64,000 bases of DNA from Morinoia aosen. Taxonomy: Eukaryota; Arthropoda; Malacostraca; Amphipoda; Talitridae. Positions 11,846 to 22,539 of this stretch are shown here, piece after piece. The notes under the pieces were generated by a model, which searched no databases, was not told where the DNA came from, and was given only the letters and a program-made list of their open reading frames with translations. Within the stretch, counting starts at the first letter, position 1; the number at the start of each line of letters is the position of its first letter. The stretch covers positions 59,598,514 to 59,662,513 of the forward strand of contig CM059557.1 of assembly GCA_030386875.1 (NCBI GenBank), read 5' to 3'. The translations under genes were made by a program, and so were the position numbers.

Positions 11846-13060
11846 GTTGGCGTTAAAAAATCCACCAAAAAAAAACTAAAAAAGAAAAAAACACCAGTCT
11901 AGTGTTTTTTAATTCAGGCACATGTGAATGCACAAACCTGAAAGAAAAGTACAATGTAGGCTTTATTGTTTTTCCTTCATTCACTCCATTTCCAAACATA
12001 ATATATTGAATCGAATTTTAACCTTAATTACTTCGTATGGGTAGTACAACACATTTTGTACCATCATGTGGAAGCAGTGGTCAAAAATTTCGGAAGAGCA
12101 GGATCCCCACACAAATAATTTCGGAAGGAGCCATGCATTAATTGTCAGCAATCTTTTTATTCTTTTTGTTCTTTTACTTAAAACGGCAACTGAAACTGGC
12201 CCCCAGCTTAACATTTTGGGGTGGGCATGGCCCCCGTGGCTCCCGTGTGCTGCGCTGCTGTGTGGAAGTCCTCTCTTGTCAGGCCTTACTTGCATCACCT
12301 TAGTGATCAGCGTTTGGCCTCAAATGTTTGAATATTTTAAGGAGCATTTGAGCTTTCTTGTCCCGAAACCTATACCAAACATTACCACTGCCACAGGCAG
12401 TGCAGACTGGCGAGATGGTACTTCTGGCAGTATATATCATCAGCGTTGGCCTTAAAAATCCCACCCAAAATAAAAACACAAAAAAACATCAGTCTAGTGG
12501 GTTTTTCAAAATTTAACTCACATTTGAACGCACAAATCTGTAAGAAAGGCACAATACATGTTTTATTGTTTTTCTTTTATTGACTCCATTTTCAAACTAA
12601 ACATATTGAATCTAATTTGAACCTTAATTACTTCCTTTGGGTTGTACCACACAATTTTTACCATCATGTGGAAGTCTCTCTTGGCAGTGGTAGGTCTTCA
12701 TTGCATTATCTTGGAGATCAGCAGTTGGCCTTAAGTATTTGAATATTTTAACACGTGCTTACAGTACGGCCCACCGATGGGTCGTGCTCCAGTTCTTCCT
12801 GCTGCGATACAACCCACCGATGGGTCGTTTAAAATTTTTAAAACAACCTTTTGTAGTTAATGTTGTTTATTGGACCCAGTTAATGTTTGGTATTAATAAA
12901 ATCGCTAACAAATTTTGGCTTTAAATTTGAGTTGAATATTGAACTTCAGGTTAACTGATCGCAGTCAACGTATTAAGGAGCATTGCAACTTTCCCTGCTC
13001 CAAACCTATACCAAACACTGTCTAGACAATGCCGGCTGCCGGTAGGGTCTGGCAGTGTTC
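11846..13060. repeat. Direct duplication of about 600 bp
   Basis: Unit 1 (about 11846-12440) and unit 2 (about 12443-13060) align from GTTGGCxTTAAAAATCC through a block containing TTTATTGTTTTTC and CCATCATGTGGAAG to CCAAACCTATACCAAACA. Sequence divergence is clearly visible, so the duplication is old. Unit 1 contains a later MITE insertion at 12075-12260. Unit 2 has a separate insertion of roughly 210 bp (about 12757-12965) bounded by TTA, which includes two copies of CCCACCGATGGGTCGT. Confidence 0.8.
12075..12260. mobile_element. hAT-type MITE, 186 bp, with 8-bp TSD
   Basis: The insertion begins CAGTGGTCAAAAATTTCGG and is flanked by a perfect 8-bp duplication TGTGGAAG (12067-12074 and 12261-12268). 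The second unit of the surrounding duplication shows the uninterrupted site, CATGTGGAAGTCTCTC. It shares internal sequence, for example AAAACGGC and GGCATGGCCCCCGTGGC, with a copy at 26948-27132. Eight-bp target duplications and CAGTGG ends point to the hAT superfamily. It is non-autonomous, with no transposase. Confidence 0.85.
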
Positions 13061-15195
13061 ATCCAGGTCGCTCTACAGTACAGAACTTGCGGAACTCTTT
13101 ATTTTCCATCACATTAGAATTCACATTTGAACTAAAGAAAAGTTTTCCTAGTTGAACATCTATTTTTTTTGGCTTTTTGAGAAGTGCAATTGAACTCAAA
13201 AGTCCTTCTCCATTTTACTTGTGGTGGTGCAGTTGACATCACTGTGGTTGGTGCTGATTCAGAAGAAAAGGATAATGTAAACTGGAAACTAGTGGGCCTG
13301 AATAGTTAATACAGATGCCGAGTCTGCAGTATTATGTTACACTTGACGACACTAACAGCAAGACTGAGAGAGCCTGAAAATCAAAAATTTAACTGCTGCT
13401 TTACAAGCACACACGCAAATCATTAATTTATGCATAAAAAATTACTTATGAGTAGAATTAAGGAGACCGTTATCCGATAAAAGGAACAAAAAACAATGCA
13501 ATCTAATGATACCCAACAAAACATAATAAAATCCAATAAAACCAAAAAAAAAACCAATAAAACCCACTAAAGCCCCCCCAAAAAGCAGGAGGGCTGTTTT
13601 TTATAACTCAGGTGTTTTCCAGCCCTGTTCTCAACTCACATGATACGTCTGTTTGGTCCATTCCGGAGTCAGGAGCGTGGTAGCATGGTCAGGAGCCAAT
13701 GCTTCCTCCTCTTCAGCAACTGCTTAAGCTCTGGAATTGAAACCGTCCTCAGAATAACCTGGGAGGAAATATTTCAACAAATACTGCATGATGTAGTGGA
13801 GAATTTTCAAAGCAGACTCGAGTTTGTGATTCGGCTGAGAGAGCGACATGCGAGTATTGAATAATAGTTTCGTATTTTTCAGATGAATGTCCTGTTATAA
13901 AGTTGTTTTGAAGTTTTGAAAACAAAGTTTTGAAGAACAGAATGAATGTTTTGGTCGCTTAAGATTTCGTACACTCTCTTCTGGAATAAAGCAGAAATCT
14001 CCAAACTCAGTTGAGAGCAAACTCGTTGAGAGGGTTAAGTTCAAACTATCGCGAGTAATGATACAGAAACTGGCCTCCTACTCATGATTTTGACTAATTT
14101 CTGCAGAATTGCACTTTCCATCAACACCATTTTCTGTCCCTCCTTGAAATTTAATTACAATTTTTTCATCCCTTCCTTCCTGACGGATTCCTTGACTCAA
14201 CGCTACGCTTTGCAATAATTGGTCAGGGAAAAAAATTCTATACCCCACACTGCGACTTTATCCCAACACGGTTGGTTGCGCGTGTTTTTGAGTTCAGATG
14301 GTTGCCTGTCACAAAATCTAAATATCTCACGAGGAGCTTTTCAGATGTTTTTTTTTCTTTTTCAAAATCGCCAACTCAATCGATTTTTGCTGGAAAGATA
14401 GCTTATCAGATAACTGTTGTTATATGCGTCTAAACATTTTCCGATGTGTTCATAACAACACTGCTTGTCAGCATGCAAGTGTATGGTCAAATAACTCATA
14501 ATGTAAATTTGTCGTTAGGGTACCTTTTAAATCAAATGAAAAAAAGGCAACAGAAGAGCAGATGATATTTTTTGTGAATACTTTCCATTAGAGGTAGAGT
14601 AGTAAATACTGAGTACACAAAAACCTGCTTATTCACGCTGCACTTGTTTGCACGTTTTTCCAATTCACGTAAACTTTTTTTTACGACAGCCGATGCTATT
14701 TCACGCAAACCTTTTGCAGAGCACGCGAGCACTCACAAAATTCCCAATAATCTACGAGCCATCATTCTTAACGCAAACAATCGATAAGCCAGAACAGAGG
14801 GGAAGGATTTATAAACGTTGTGCATAATCATTGTGACACAGTCGCAAGTGGAAGCCCCTTTACCGATGTAGCTAACCCACGTCCTGTTTTTTACTGACCA
14901 AAATCCTGAAGTTTGAGTACTTAACTAAAAAAAACACATCTCAGGCGCATCACATTTGCCTGATCACGATGCAACAGAAATATTTTCGATAAGAAAACGA
15001 AGAAAATTCCATGCATATATTTGCCTATGAATATACAGTATAATAGATATAATTCGTTTCCTCAAAAAAATGTAAATGAACCATCGGAGAGTTCACGGTG
15101 ACTTAATTTCATTATAACCTGATGAATCACTAAGAAACGTCATTGAAACTAAAAAATCATGAGTAAAATATTTATCCCTGCTAAGAAACAAAATA
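13061..15195. other. Non-coding, downstream of the GH7 gene
   Basis: AT-rich sequence with a poly-C/A-rich patch near 13540-13590. No convincing coding sequence was seen. Confidence 0.4.
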
Positions 15196-16682
15196 TTATA
15201 TTGTTGATCCAATCGTTCCAATTTTAATGTCAGAGAAAGTCAGAAATGCATCTCGATTATTTACGTGATTATCTTCCGGGTTGCCAGCGTCGATTGGGCA
15301 GGGACCGCGGTAAACACCGGGGACGCTAGGATCTCCGTCAGCAGGAAATAAACTGTCCAGCCACTGCATGTAGGTAGTGGAGTCCTCCCATAAGGCAAAA
15401 ACCATCACCATTCCCTTTTGCAGCGCGGCATCCATCGCAGCTAATCCGCCTTGTTCCGCAAAATCATTGAATTCTCCAAACAAGGTTTTGTATGCTTCAC
15501 AGAACTCGTCGCTTGTAGAGTCGTAATCTTCGTCGTATCCCCAGTTAGCAACCGGGTTTGGGATCTCAACTCCGTTTTGATACCAAATTCGTCTGATTTC
15601 AACTAAGGCTCCTGTGTCAGTACCATCGTCGGTGACAAACTGAGTGACTACAGTGAACGGTAGATTGGTGTCTACGGTAAACGTTTCGTTGTACCCAAAA
15701 AACAGGCGATTATTCTGACGAGCAGGGTTGTTCTCACAGCCAGCTTTATCACATACTCCGTTGAAGGAGTCGTCGTCGTCTCCACACTCGACGTCAGTGC
15801 AGACATAATACCCATCAGTAGTGCAGCCATGAGTGGTATAGCTGCATGCCCATCTGTGAAAAGGAAATATAATGTATGAAAATAACCGCAAATAATTTTG
15901 GTAAAATAAAACTTTATCGTTATCTCTCATCAGTGCCAATTACATGTTCGTATGCTCCCATTATCAATCGTTATAAAACATTTGTACCTATTGGTTTCGA
16001 AAATGTCCATTTCAGTGCAGCAAATGCCGTAGTCACTGGTACCGTCCATGTTGACTTGCCCATTGGAGAGCTTTAGATAATGAATGCATTGGCCGTCGCA
16101 ATATCCGGTGCCATACTTCGCTCCAGCACTATTGCTGCTTGGATACCGAGCCATACCGCCATCTTCATCTATCTGGTTGAGGGTTAGAGCTCCATTCATG
16201 CCACAAGCCAAAGTTGACACATCGGCAGTTACAGATAATTCACGGTTCTTCAGGAAAAAAAGTCTATATTTGTCATCATCGCCAATGAGGAATATTCTCG
16301 GTCCAATAATGTATCCCCAATCTGTTTCTGTATAGTAATTCAATCTAAGTGTGCTGCCTGATGTGAAAATTCCAAAACCGTTATTGTACTCATCTTCTGT
16401 GATACCATCAACGGCGCAGTTCTGAGCACAAGTTACGCCGTCAGGACACAAAACTGGATCCCAGCCTTCAGATGTCTGGCAGTATACGGAACTGTCAGCT
16501 ACAGAATAAAATCGACGGTAGTCTCCATCCAACACAACGCCAGTGTTCTCGATTTGACACCCGGTTTCATCACATGACTGGATGGGCAAAGGAGGATGAA
16601 ATTCTGGGGTCAGTTGACCAGCTTGTTGACAGTTACCTATTGCTGCCAAAGTGCACACTACAGAAAATAACACGTATCTCAT
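15196..16682 (-). CDS. GH7 cellobiohydrolase-like secreted enzyme, two exons
   Basis: Exon 1 is 16682-15988 and exon 2 is 15853-15196. A 134-bp intron with donor AG|GTACAA and acceptor TTTTCACAG lies between them, and the product is 450 residues. I chose the ATG at 16682 because it opens a signal peptide (MRYVLFSVVCTLAAIGNC), after which the mature chain begins QQAGQLTPE, as in GH7 enzymes. The GH7 catalytic motif ExDxxE is present as CCTEMDIFETNR, with Glu224 as nucleophile, Asp226, and Glu229 as acid/base. Trp-Glu-Ala-Asn of the usual motif is replaced by Phe-Glu-Thr-Asn. Other landmarks are YGTGYCDGQC, CDKAGCENNP and the C-terminal FSDIKIGTIGST. Cysteines are plentiful, as in the family. 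There is no linker or CBM1, and the length fits a lone catalytic domain. Family enzymes processively release cellobiose from cellulose chain ends. The loop before the catalytic motif is shorter than in fungal enzymes. The gene is intact. Confidence 0.93.
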
Positions 16683-16730
16683 TTTGCAAGACTTAGTACA
16701 CCAATGGTAGCAGAGAGATGAACAAGGTCT

Positions 16731-16737
16731 CTTTATA
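16731..16737 (-). promoter_or_regulatory. TATA box of the GH7 gene
   Basis: TATAAAG on the minus strand lies about 50 bp upstream of the ATG at 16682. Initiation about 30 bp downstream would leave a 5' UTR of only about 20-25 bp. This placement supports the chosen start. The upstream in-frame extension of the open frame to 16919 is therefore probably not coding. Confidence 0.6.
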
Positions 16738-16759
16738 GAGTAACTGGTCACCACTATCA

Positions 16760-19138
16760 ATACATCTGCATGAGTTCTCACTGTTGATAGTAAAATACGA
16801 TGTGATCTGTGTTCTAACGCATTAGAGAATCGTTCGCTAGGGTTCGTCATGTCACTCCTTATCCAAGCTCGTAAAATATTACTCGTGAAATATTTTAGAA
16901 AGATTAATTTTGAACGCATTTCTTCGTTTCGTCACGTAAGACTTCATTGATATTATAAAAAATCGTTAAATAATGTATACTAACTATGTTGAGTCATGGG
17001 ATTAACTAATGATTCTACCAAAATTCAACTTTTTAAAGTAGTAACACATAGGTTCATACTCTTTTCTTGATCACCGCATGAGCTGAAGGATATGACTTAG
17101 TTGTAAAGAGACTTGCCTGATTCTCAAGTTCATAACAAGTAATGCTGTGCGTGAGAGTTGTTTTTTTGCTTATCGCTTCTGTTTGTATACACAACACTGA
17201 GGTAGTTATCACAAGTACTTCACTTCCTTAGCTCAAAAGGAAAAAGCGATGGAGATACAGTGAGAAACCCGAGAAGTAATAACATTTTTTTCCCGTGAAG
17301 CACTATATCGAAGATAAAATAAATTTCTGTGGTGAAATAGAGAGTTCAGTTAGTATGATAATATAGTACAAACAATTCATTTTATGCTTCTTAAAAGGAT
17401 TAAAACTCGCTTTAACTTCAACAAATGAATGGTATACCTGTTTATATTTTCAGAACTCCTACCTAAGTATTTTGTGGGAATGTTTTTTTGCACAAACATT
17501 AATGAGTGTGATTGAGTGTTTTCTTTTAAATATTTCCTAAAGTTTTGATTTATCAATTTAGGAAATATTTCTTGAGCAAGTTAACGAGCGTTAAATTCTG
17601 GGTACGTTTGACTGGTATTGAACGACTTCACATATATTACGATGTAATATGCTCTTAAAAGTAACAAACGGTCGTCCGTTTTTCGGCGAAATCTTGAGTT
17701 ATAAAAATTAGGCACTAGAGCACACCGCATACGAATTTGAATTAACTGACATATCTTACGACGCATTTAGCAGCAATTCACTTCTTCGTAAGCCTTTTTA
17801 CCGCCGTTTTCCCGTCAACACGAAAGAATTTTTAACTCGAGCACTCTACAACTGCCTTTGAAGAGCAAAATTATTATTATTATTGTAATTGTTTAACCAC
17901 CGTTACCACTAACAAGTGATCCGCACAGTGAGTCGCAGTAGCATATTACATTTCAAGCACATTTGAAGAGCAAGAACATCTTCAAAATATCGTTTCGAGG
18001 CTGATGGTAAACTCAATGAACTCAGCACATTAGCGATTGGGATATCCAACTAATTACCGCACACAATGCGCATCTATATATTTTTAACTAGTTCTGAAAG
18101 CTTCAGAACAAGCGGATTTATCGTAATTTTTGCGCAGTTATGACGAATATCTTTACCGAATATTTGTAACATCTGGGAAAAAAATACATGATCAAATACA
18201 GAGATAGTGTCATAACAGGGAAAGTAAAACACCTGAGCAACAGTTATTTTAGTAGAATCGAGGTTACATGTCGGCAGGGGTTTATCTGAAGATAACGGAG
18301 ATGTAAGCCCACGTTGAAAAGGTTTATCTTGGTTCTCCAACACTTCTTTTGGTTGCAGTCACAGAGGATAGAGAAGCTCTCGCAAAATAACTTTTAGACC
18401 TCATAATATCGAATTCAAAAAAACGTTGTGAAATATTTATAAAACTAATGAAGTTTCTAATTCGTTCCTGTTCGTAATTGAGAGTCTGCTCCTACTGATG
18501 AATGTAAAGGAAATTACGGTGATCCAAATTATTTAATTAAGACTATGAGCGTGAAACTTTAACTTTTGTATTTAGAATTAAGTAATGTGATTGCAAGAAA
18601 CATTTATTGGGACAGTTACACTATTTTAACTACAGTGACGTATAAATAGAAGTGGAAACCATTAATGATGTCTTAAACTGTTTCAAATGTCACGCTCTTC
18701 CATTACATTTATTCTCAAGTTAAAATCCTTATTTTCAAAATTTACGGTAGGATTTATACAATTAGAAGGGTCCCTGTCTCTTGAGCTCGAAACCGTCAAT
18801 ATTTGCGCTCTGTGATCCCTCTTCGTGAACTGCAAAGTGCGAGTTAACTTCTATTACACAAATCATTCCTTGATAGCATGCTTGTCGTTTACTAGTACTG
18901 ATCTGGTCTTTTTTGTGGCAAATGACAAGAGTAACGAACTATATCTTGTCTTTAATTTACTGCTAAATTGAAGGTAAATGGTCAATTATGCTCGCTATAC
19001 TTCATTTCCAAGTTACTGCTGAGTTGAACGAAAAGGTTACTATGCTTGCCAAGGAAAATGGCTGAGTGTGATGCATTTGCATCCATTTTACAGCTATGTC
19101 AGAAGAAAAGGGCCAATTACTCTGGTTACTTTACACTA
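16760..19138. other. Non-coding between the GH7 gene and a DD41D transposon
   Basis: Nothing recognised. There is a short ATT repeat near 17868-17885. Confidence 0.4.
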
Positions 19139-19140
19139 TA

Positions 19141-20798
19141 AAGGGTGTCCGACACTTTTGTTGCCAAACTTTAACATAAGGTAGCGATCGTCGAAATGAA
19201 CACTTTTTATTCTATTAAGGAATGGTCTAAAATGTTTAGTTAAAGAGTTACAAGGACTTGAAGTTGGACAGTTTACTGTTATTAAAAATAATTCGTACAC
19301 TCTCTTGCGGAAACGAATCCAAGGCGGTAAACTGCAGCACATCAATTAATGGCAAGGATACGAAATGAGAAGTTAGGCAGGTATGTGAAACATTCATTAT
19401 TATCAATTAACATTAACTTTTTAATGTTGTGATAAGAAAAAGCATTTTCGACAGTAATTATTATGAGCACAACACGTAAACTAGGTTACATGTTTACAAA
19501 AATTGTTCAAAATGCCGCCCATTTGTTTCGATGCAGGCGTTCAAACGCCTCTCGAGTGCTTGGCGGACGCGAGCAAAGACACCAGGAGTTTCACGAATCA
19601 TTTCCGAAGCTTCAACAATCCTACCCATCAGGTCCTCTTCGGATTGAATCGGTGTTTCATTCACTAAACGTTTCATATGCCCCCAGAAAAAGTAATCTAG
19701 GGGTGTAATATCAGGAGATCTTGGTGGCCACACGAAGGGACCACCACGGCCTATCCAGCGATTGGGATATCGGGCATCCAATAATTGCCTAACAGCAACC
19801 GCAAAGTGTGCAGGAGCACCCTCATGTTGAAAATACATTCCTCTAATGTCAGCTAAAGGTACATTTTCCAGTAGTTCTGGCAATACTTCATTAAGAAAAA
19901 TGTAATAGGTACGTCCATTTAGTCTCTCTGGTAAGATGTATATGGCCCAATCAGATGGTCGCCCAGAATTCCTGCCCAAACATTTACGGCGAATCTAACC
20001 TGATGTCGACATTGTCTTGTAACATGTGGATTGTTGCCAGACCACATGTGCAGGTTATGGAGACTAAGTATTCCTTCTCGAGTAAATGACGCTTCATCTG
20101 TGAATAAGACTCGTGATGGGAAACAAGGTTGTTGATCTGTTTTCTGTTGAAACCACCTCGCAAATTCAACACGATCGACTTTCGAAACCTCCACCGTGCA
20201 ATTCCTGCACACGCTGAAAGTGAAATGGATGTTGACCACTGTTATGTAGTACTTGCCACACAGTAGTTTTGCTTAAATGTAAAGCACGTGCACAAGAACG
20301 AGTGCTTGAAGTAGGATTGTTTCGAAAATATTCTAAGACATCTTCCACTTTGCCTGGATCTGCTACTCTCCTTTGGCGTCTTCCTTCAGGTCGTGGTCTG
20401 TGAAATGTTCCGTATTCACGTAATTTCCGGTGTATGGCTGTGAATGTTTGACGCGATGGAACATGTCTGTTAGGATGCCTTTCTGCGTAAATTCGAACAG
20501 CCTCCCTAGAATTTCCATTTGCTGCACCATACACTAGGTGCATATTCGCTAATTCAGCATTGGATACTCCCTCCATTGCTGGTGATACATTTGCAGCCGA
20601 AGAAGTACTAACGGTAAACAAACTAATCTTTGTTGTTGATGTCGAGGAGCACTCAGAATATCGGATGAAAAGTAACTTCACGTACTTATAACTTTTTAAC
20701 TAAGCATTTTAGACCATACCTTAATAGAATAAAATGTGTAAATTTCGAAGATCACTACCTTATGTTAAAGTTTGGCAACAAAAGTGTCGGACACCCTG
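19141..20798. mobile_element. DD41D Tc1/mariner-type transposon, complete, 1.66 kb
   Basis: Terminal inverted repeats of about 130 bp run inward from 19141 and 20798, starting (A/C)AGGGTGTCCGACACTTTTG, with scattered mismatches. TA lies at both outer edges (19139-19140 and 20799-20800), as expected for Tc1/mariner target duplications. The element encodes one transposase on the minus strand, which is frameshifted. Confidence 0.9.
19494..20576 (-). pseudogene. DD41D transposase, two frameshifts
   Basis: The likely start is the methionine at 20576, which opens MEGVSNAELANMHLVYGAA, an N-terminal DUF4817-type helix-turn-helix seen in arthropod transposases of this group. The catalytic domain follows: first aspartate in LFTDEASF, second position in FQHEGAPAHF, third aspartate in WPPRSPDITPLDYFFWG. 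Forty-one residues separate the second and third catalytic positions. The reading frame changes near 20170-20240 and again near 19925-19980, so no full protein is made. The second catalytic aspartate is replaced by glutamate (QHEGAPAH instead of QHDGAPAH), which should also damage activity. The protein ends ERRLNACIETNGRHFEQFL, close to the family's usual end. Confidence 0.88.
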
Positions 20799-20800
20799 TA

Positions 20801-22539
20801 TTAAATTTACAGCTAAATGAGAAAAACAACTGAAAGCTTAAGTTGAAATAGTTTTCTTCTCTATGGTTTGAGAGCTGTAAATATTCGATTTCAGTTTCAG
20901 AGTAAAAAAATGCATCAGCCTTTCATAAATAACTCAGTGTAGGATAAGAATTTTTTCTGAATAATAAACCTGAATTTTTTAAATTTATGAAACTGTATCT
21001 GTAAAAATGTACTGCAGTTTCTGTTCGGAGTAACCGGCTTAATCAGACTGTTGATTAAGCGCAATTAATTTTTAATTCATAATAGTTATTCTTTTTCTTT
21101 TAGCATACTGTCCTACTCGACGCGTTTGTCGATCTTTAACTTCCATAAGAAAATACTAAAGATAGATTTTTTCACGGTGGAAAAATTTTCTCGAATCTTC
21201 TCAGCAGCTTTGCATAAATGAACCACAAGATCTGCTGATGATGTCAAGGGAATAAAGGTCGGATTCATTAAATTTTTCTTTCACATTTGCGAACATAGCT
21301 GATGGCTGTGCAGGACTTGTTCACATACGCTTCTGTGCAGCGCGATTACGACGCAGGCTTCAGCGGAGTACTCTTCTGAATCTCCGGTGTACAACGATGT
21401 GCGAATATATTTTGTGACCGAGCGAACAATATTGACGAACTTTCACTTCGAATCATAATTTCAACAACTTCGATGAAAGTGACAAGCAGTCCTGCTCTCT
21501 GACTTAAAAATGAAACTTTCCACCTCAAGTATAGGGTTGTTGATTGAAGTTCCTATACTACTTGTCTTCATATTTTAGCAGTGAAATATCTCCCTTAGCA
21601 TTTTTCAGACTTCTGATTATAATTTGAGAGTTTAACAGAATATTTTTTAATTTCACTAATTACATCTTAAATGGATAAATCTAAAGAGGACTTGCATTAG
21701 CACATCTTAGCCCTCCAGTGATATGGTGCGGCACAAAATGTGCGTAGAACTGTGATCCAGAACGTGCTTCTCACAAAAATTCTGGGCAATAGTATCTCGT
21801 CAAGTCCTTCAACATATATGCGCTTATTAATTATTTAAGAAGCCTTCGGAACTCGTGTGTCATGTTACAGATGTTTCGTTTTGAACTTTTTTGTTTTTCT
21901 GTTCTAAAGTATTTTAAACCTTAAAACGCATTTGTTAAAAACAACTATATTAAGTTCATTATTTAGCTATAGTTCGCATACTGGCAGAAATCTGGAGATT
22001 AAATGCAAGCTTCGTGTCTGTATCATGTTTCAGTTGTCCGAATATTTAGATCACATGGTTTCAGAAAAGCTGCATTACAGTTCCTACTAGATAGATTGCT
22101 ATCATTGGTCAATGCTAATCCTGTGAAGCTCTATAACAAGTAAGAGATGCGTTGCTTGCATCTAGCGTATATGGTGCATCTTTGCGGAGGTGTATTGCTG
22201 TGATTAAAATCATGTACGAGAGTGGAACATTATAAGTATGAATAACTCTACTACATCAAAGAATAACTCAGCAACATCATGAGAAAAAGGCCTTCAGAAT
22301 GCAAACCATTTAGATTGTTTTCTTCTAATTAATAGAAATCATGATCGACCGAAACGAGAATACTTACAACACAATTTCCAATGGACTGATTTAATCATGT
22401 TCTGAATTTGCCTTACTTTCCACAAAGAAATTTAAAGCGCTTGCAAGTGCGATTTCAATGTCTCCAAAACTGGAAAAATTTCGTTCAAGGAAAAAATAGC
22501 GCCAGGAATCAGAAGGCAGCATGCGGCGTCCAGCAGTCC
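20801..22539. other. Non-coding, downstream of the receptor gene
   Basis: AT-rich sequence. The only open frames are short and have no recognisable content. Confidence 0.4.

Noticed and set aside
16683-16919. 79-residue in-frame extension upstream of the GH7 signal peptide
   Set aside because: A TATA box lies inside it, and the downstream ATG gives a proper signal peptide.
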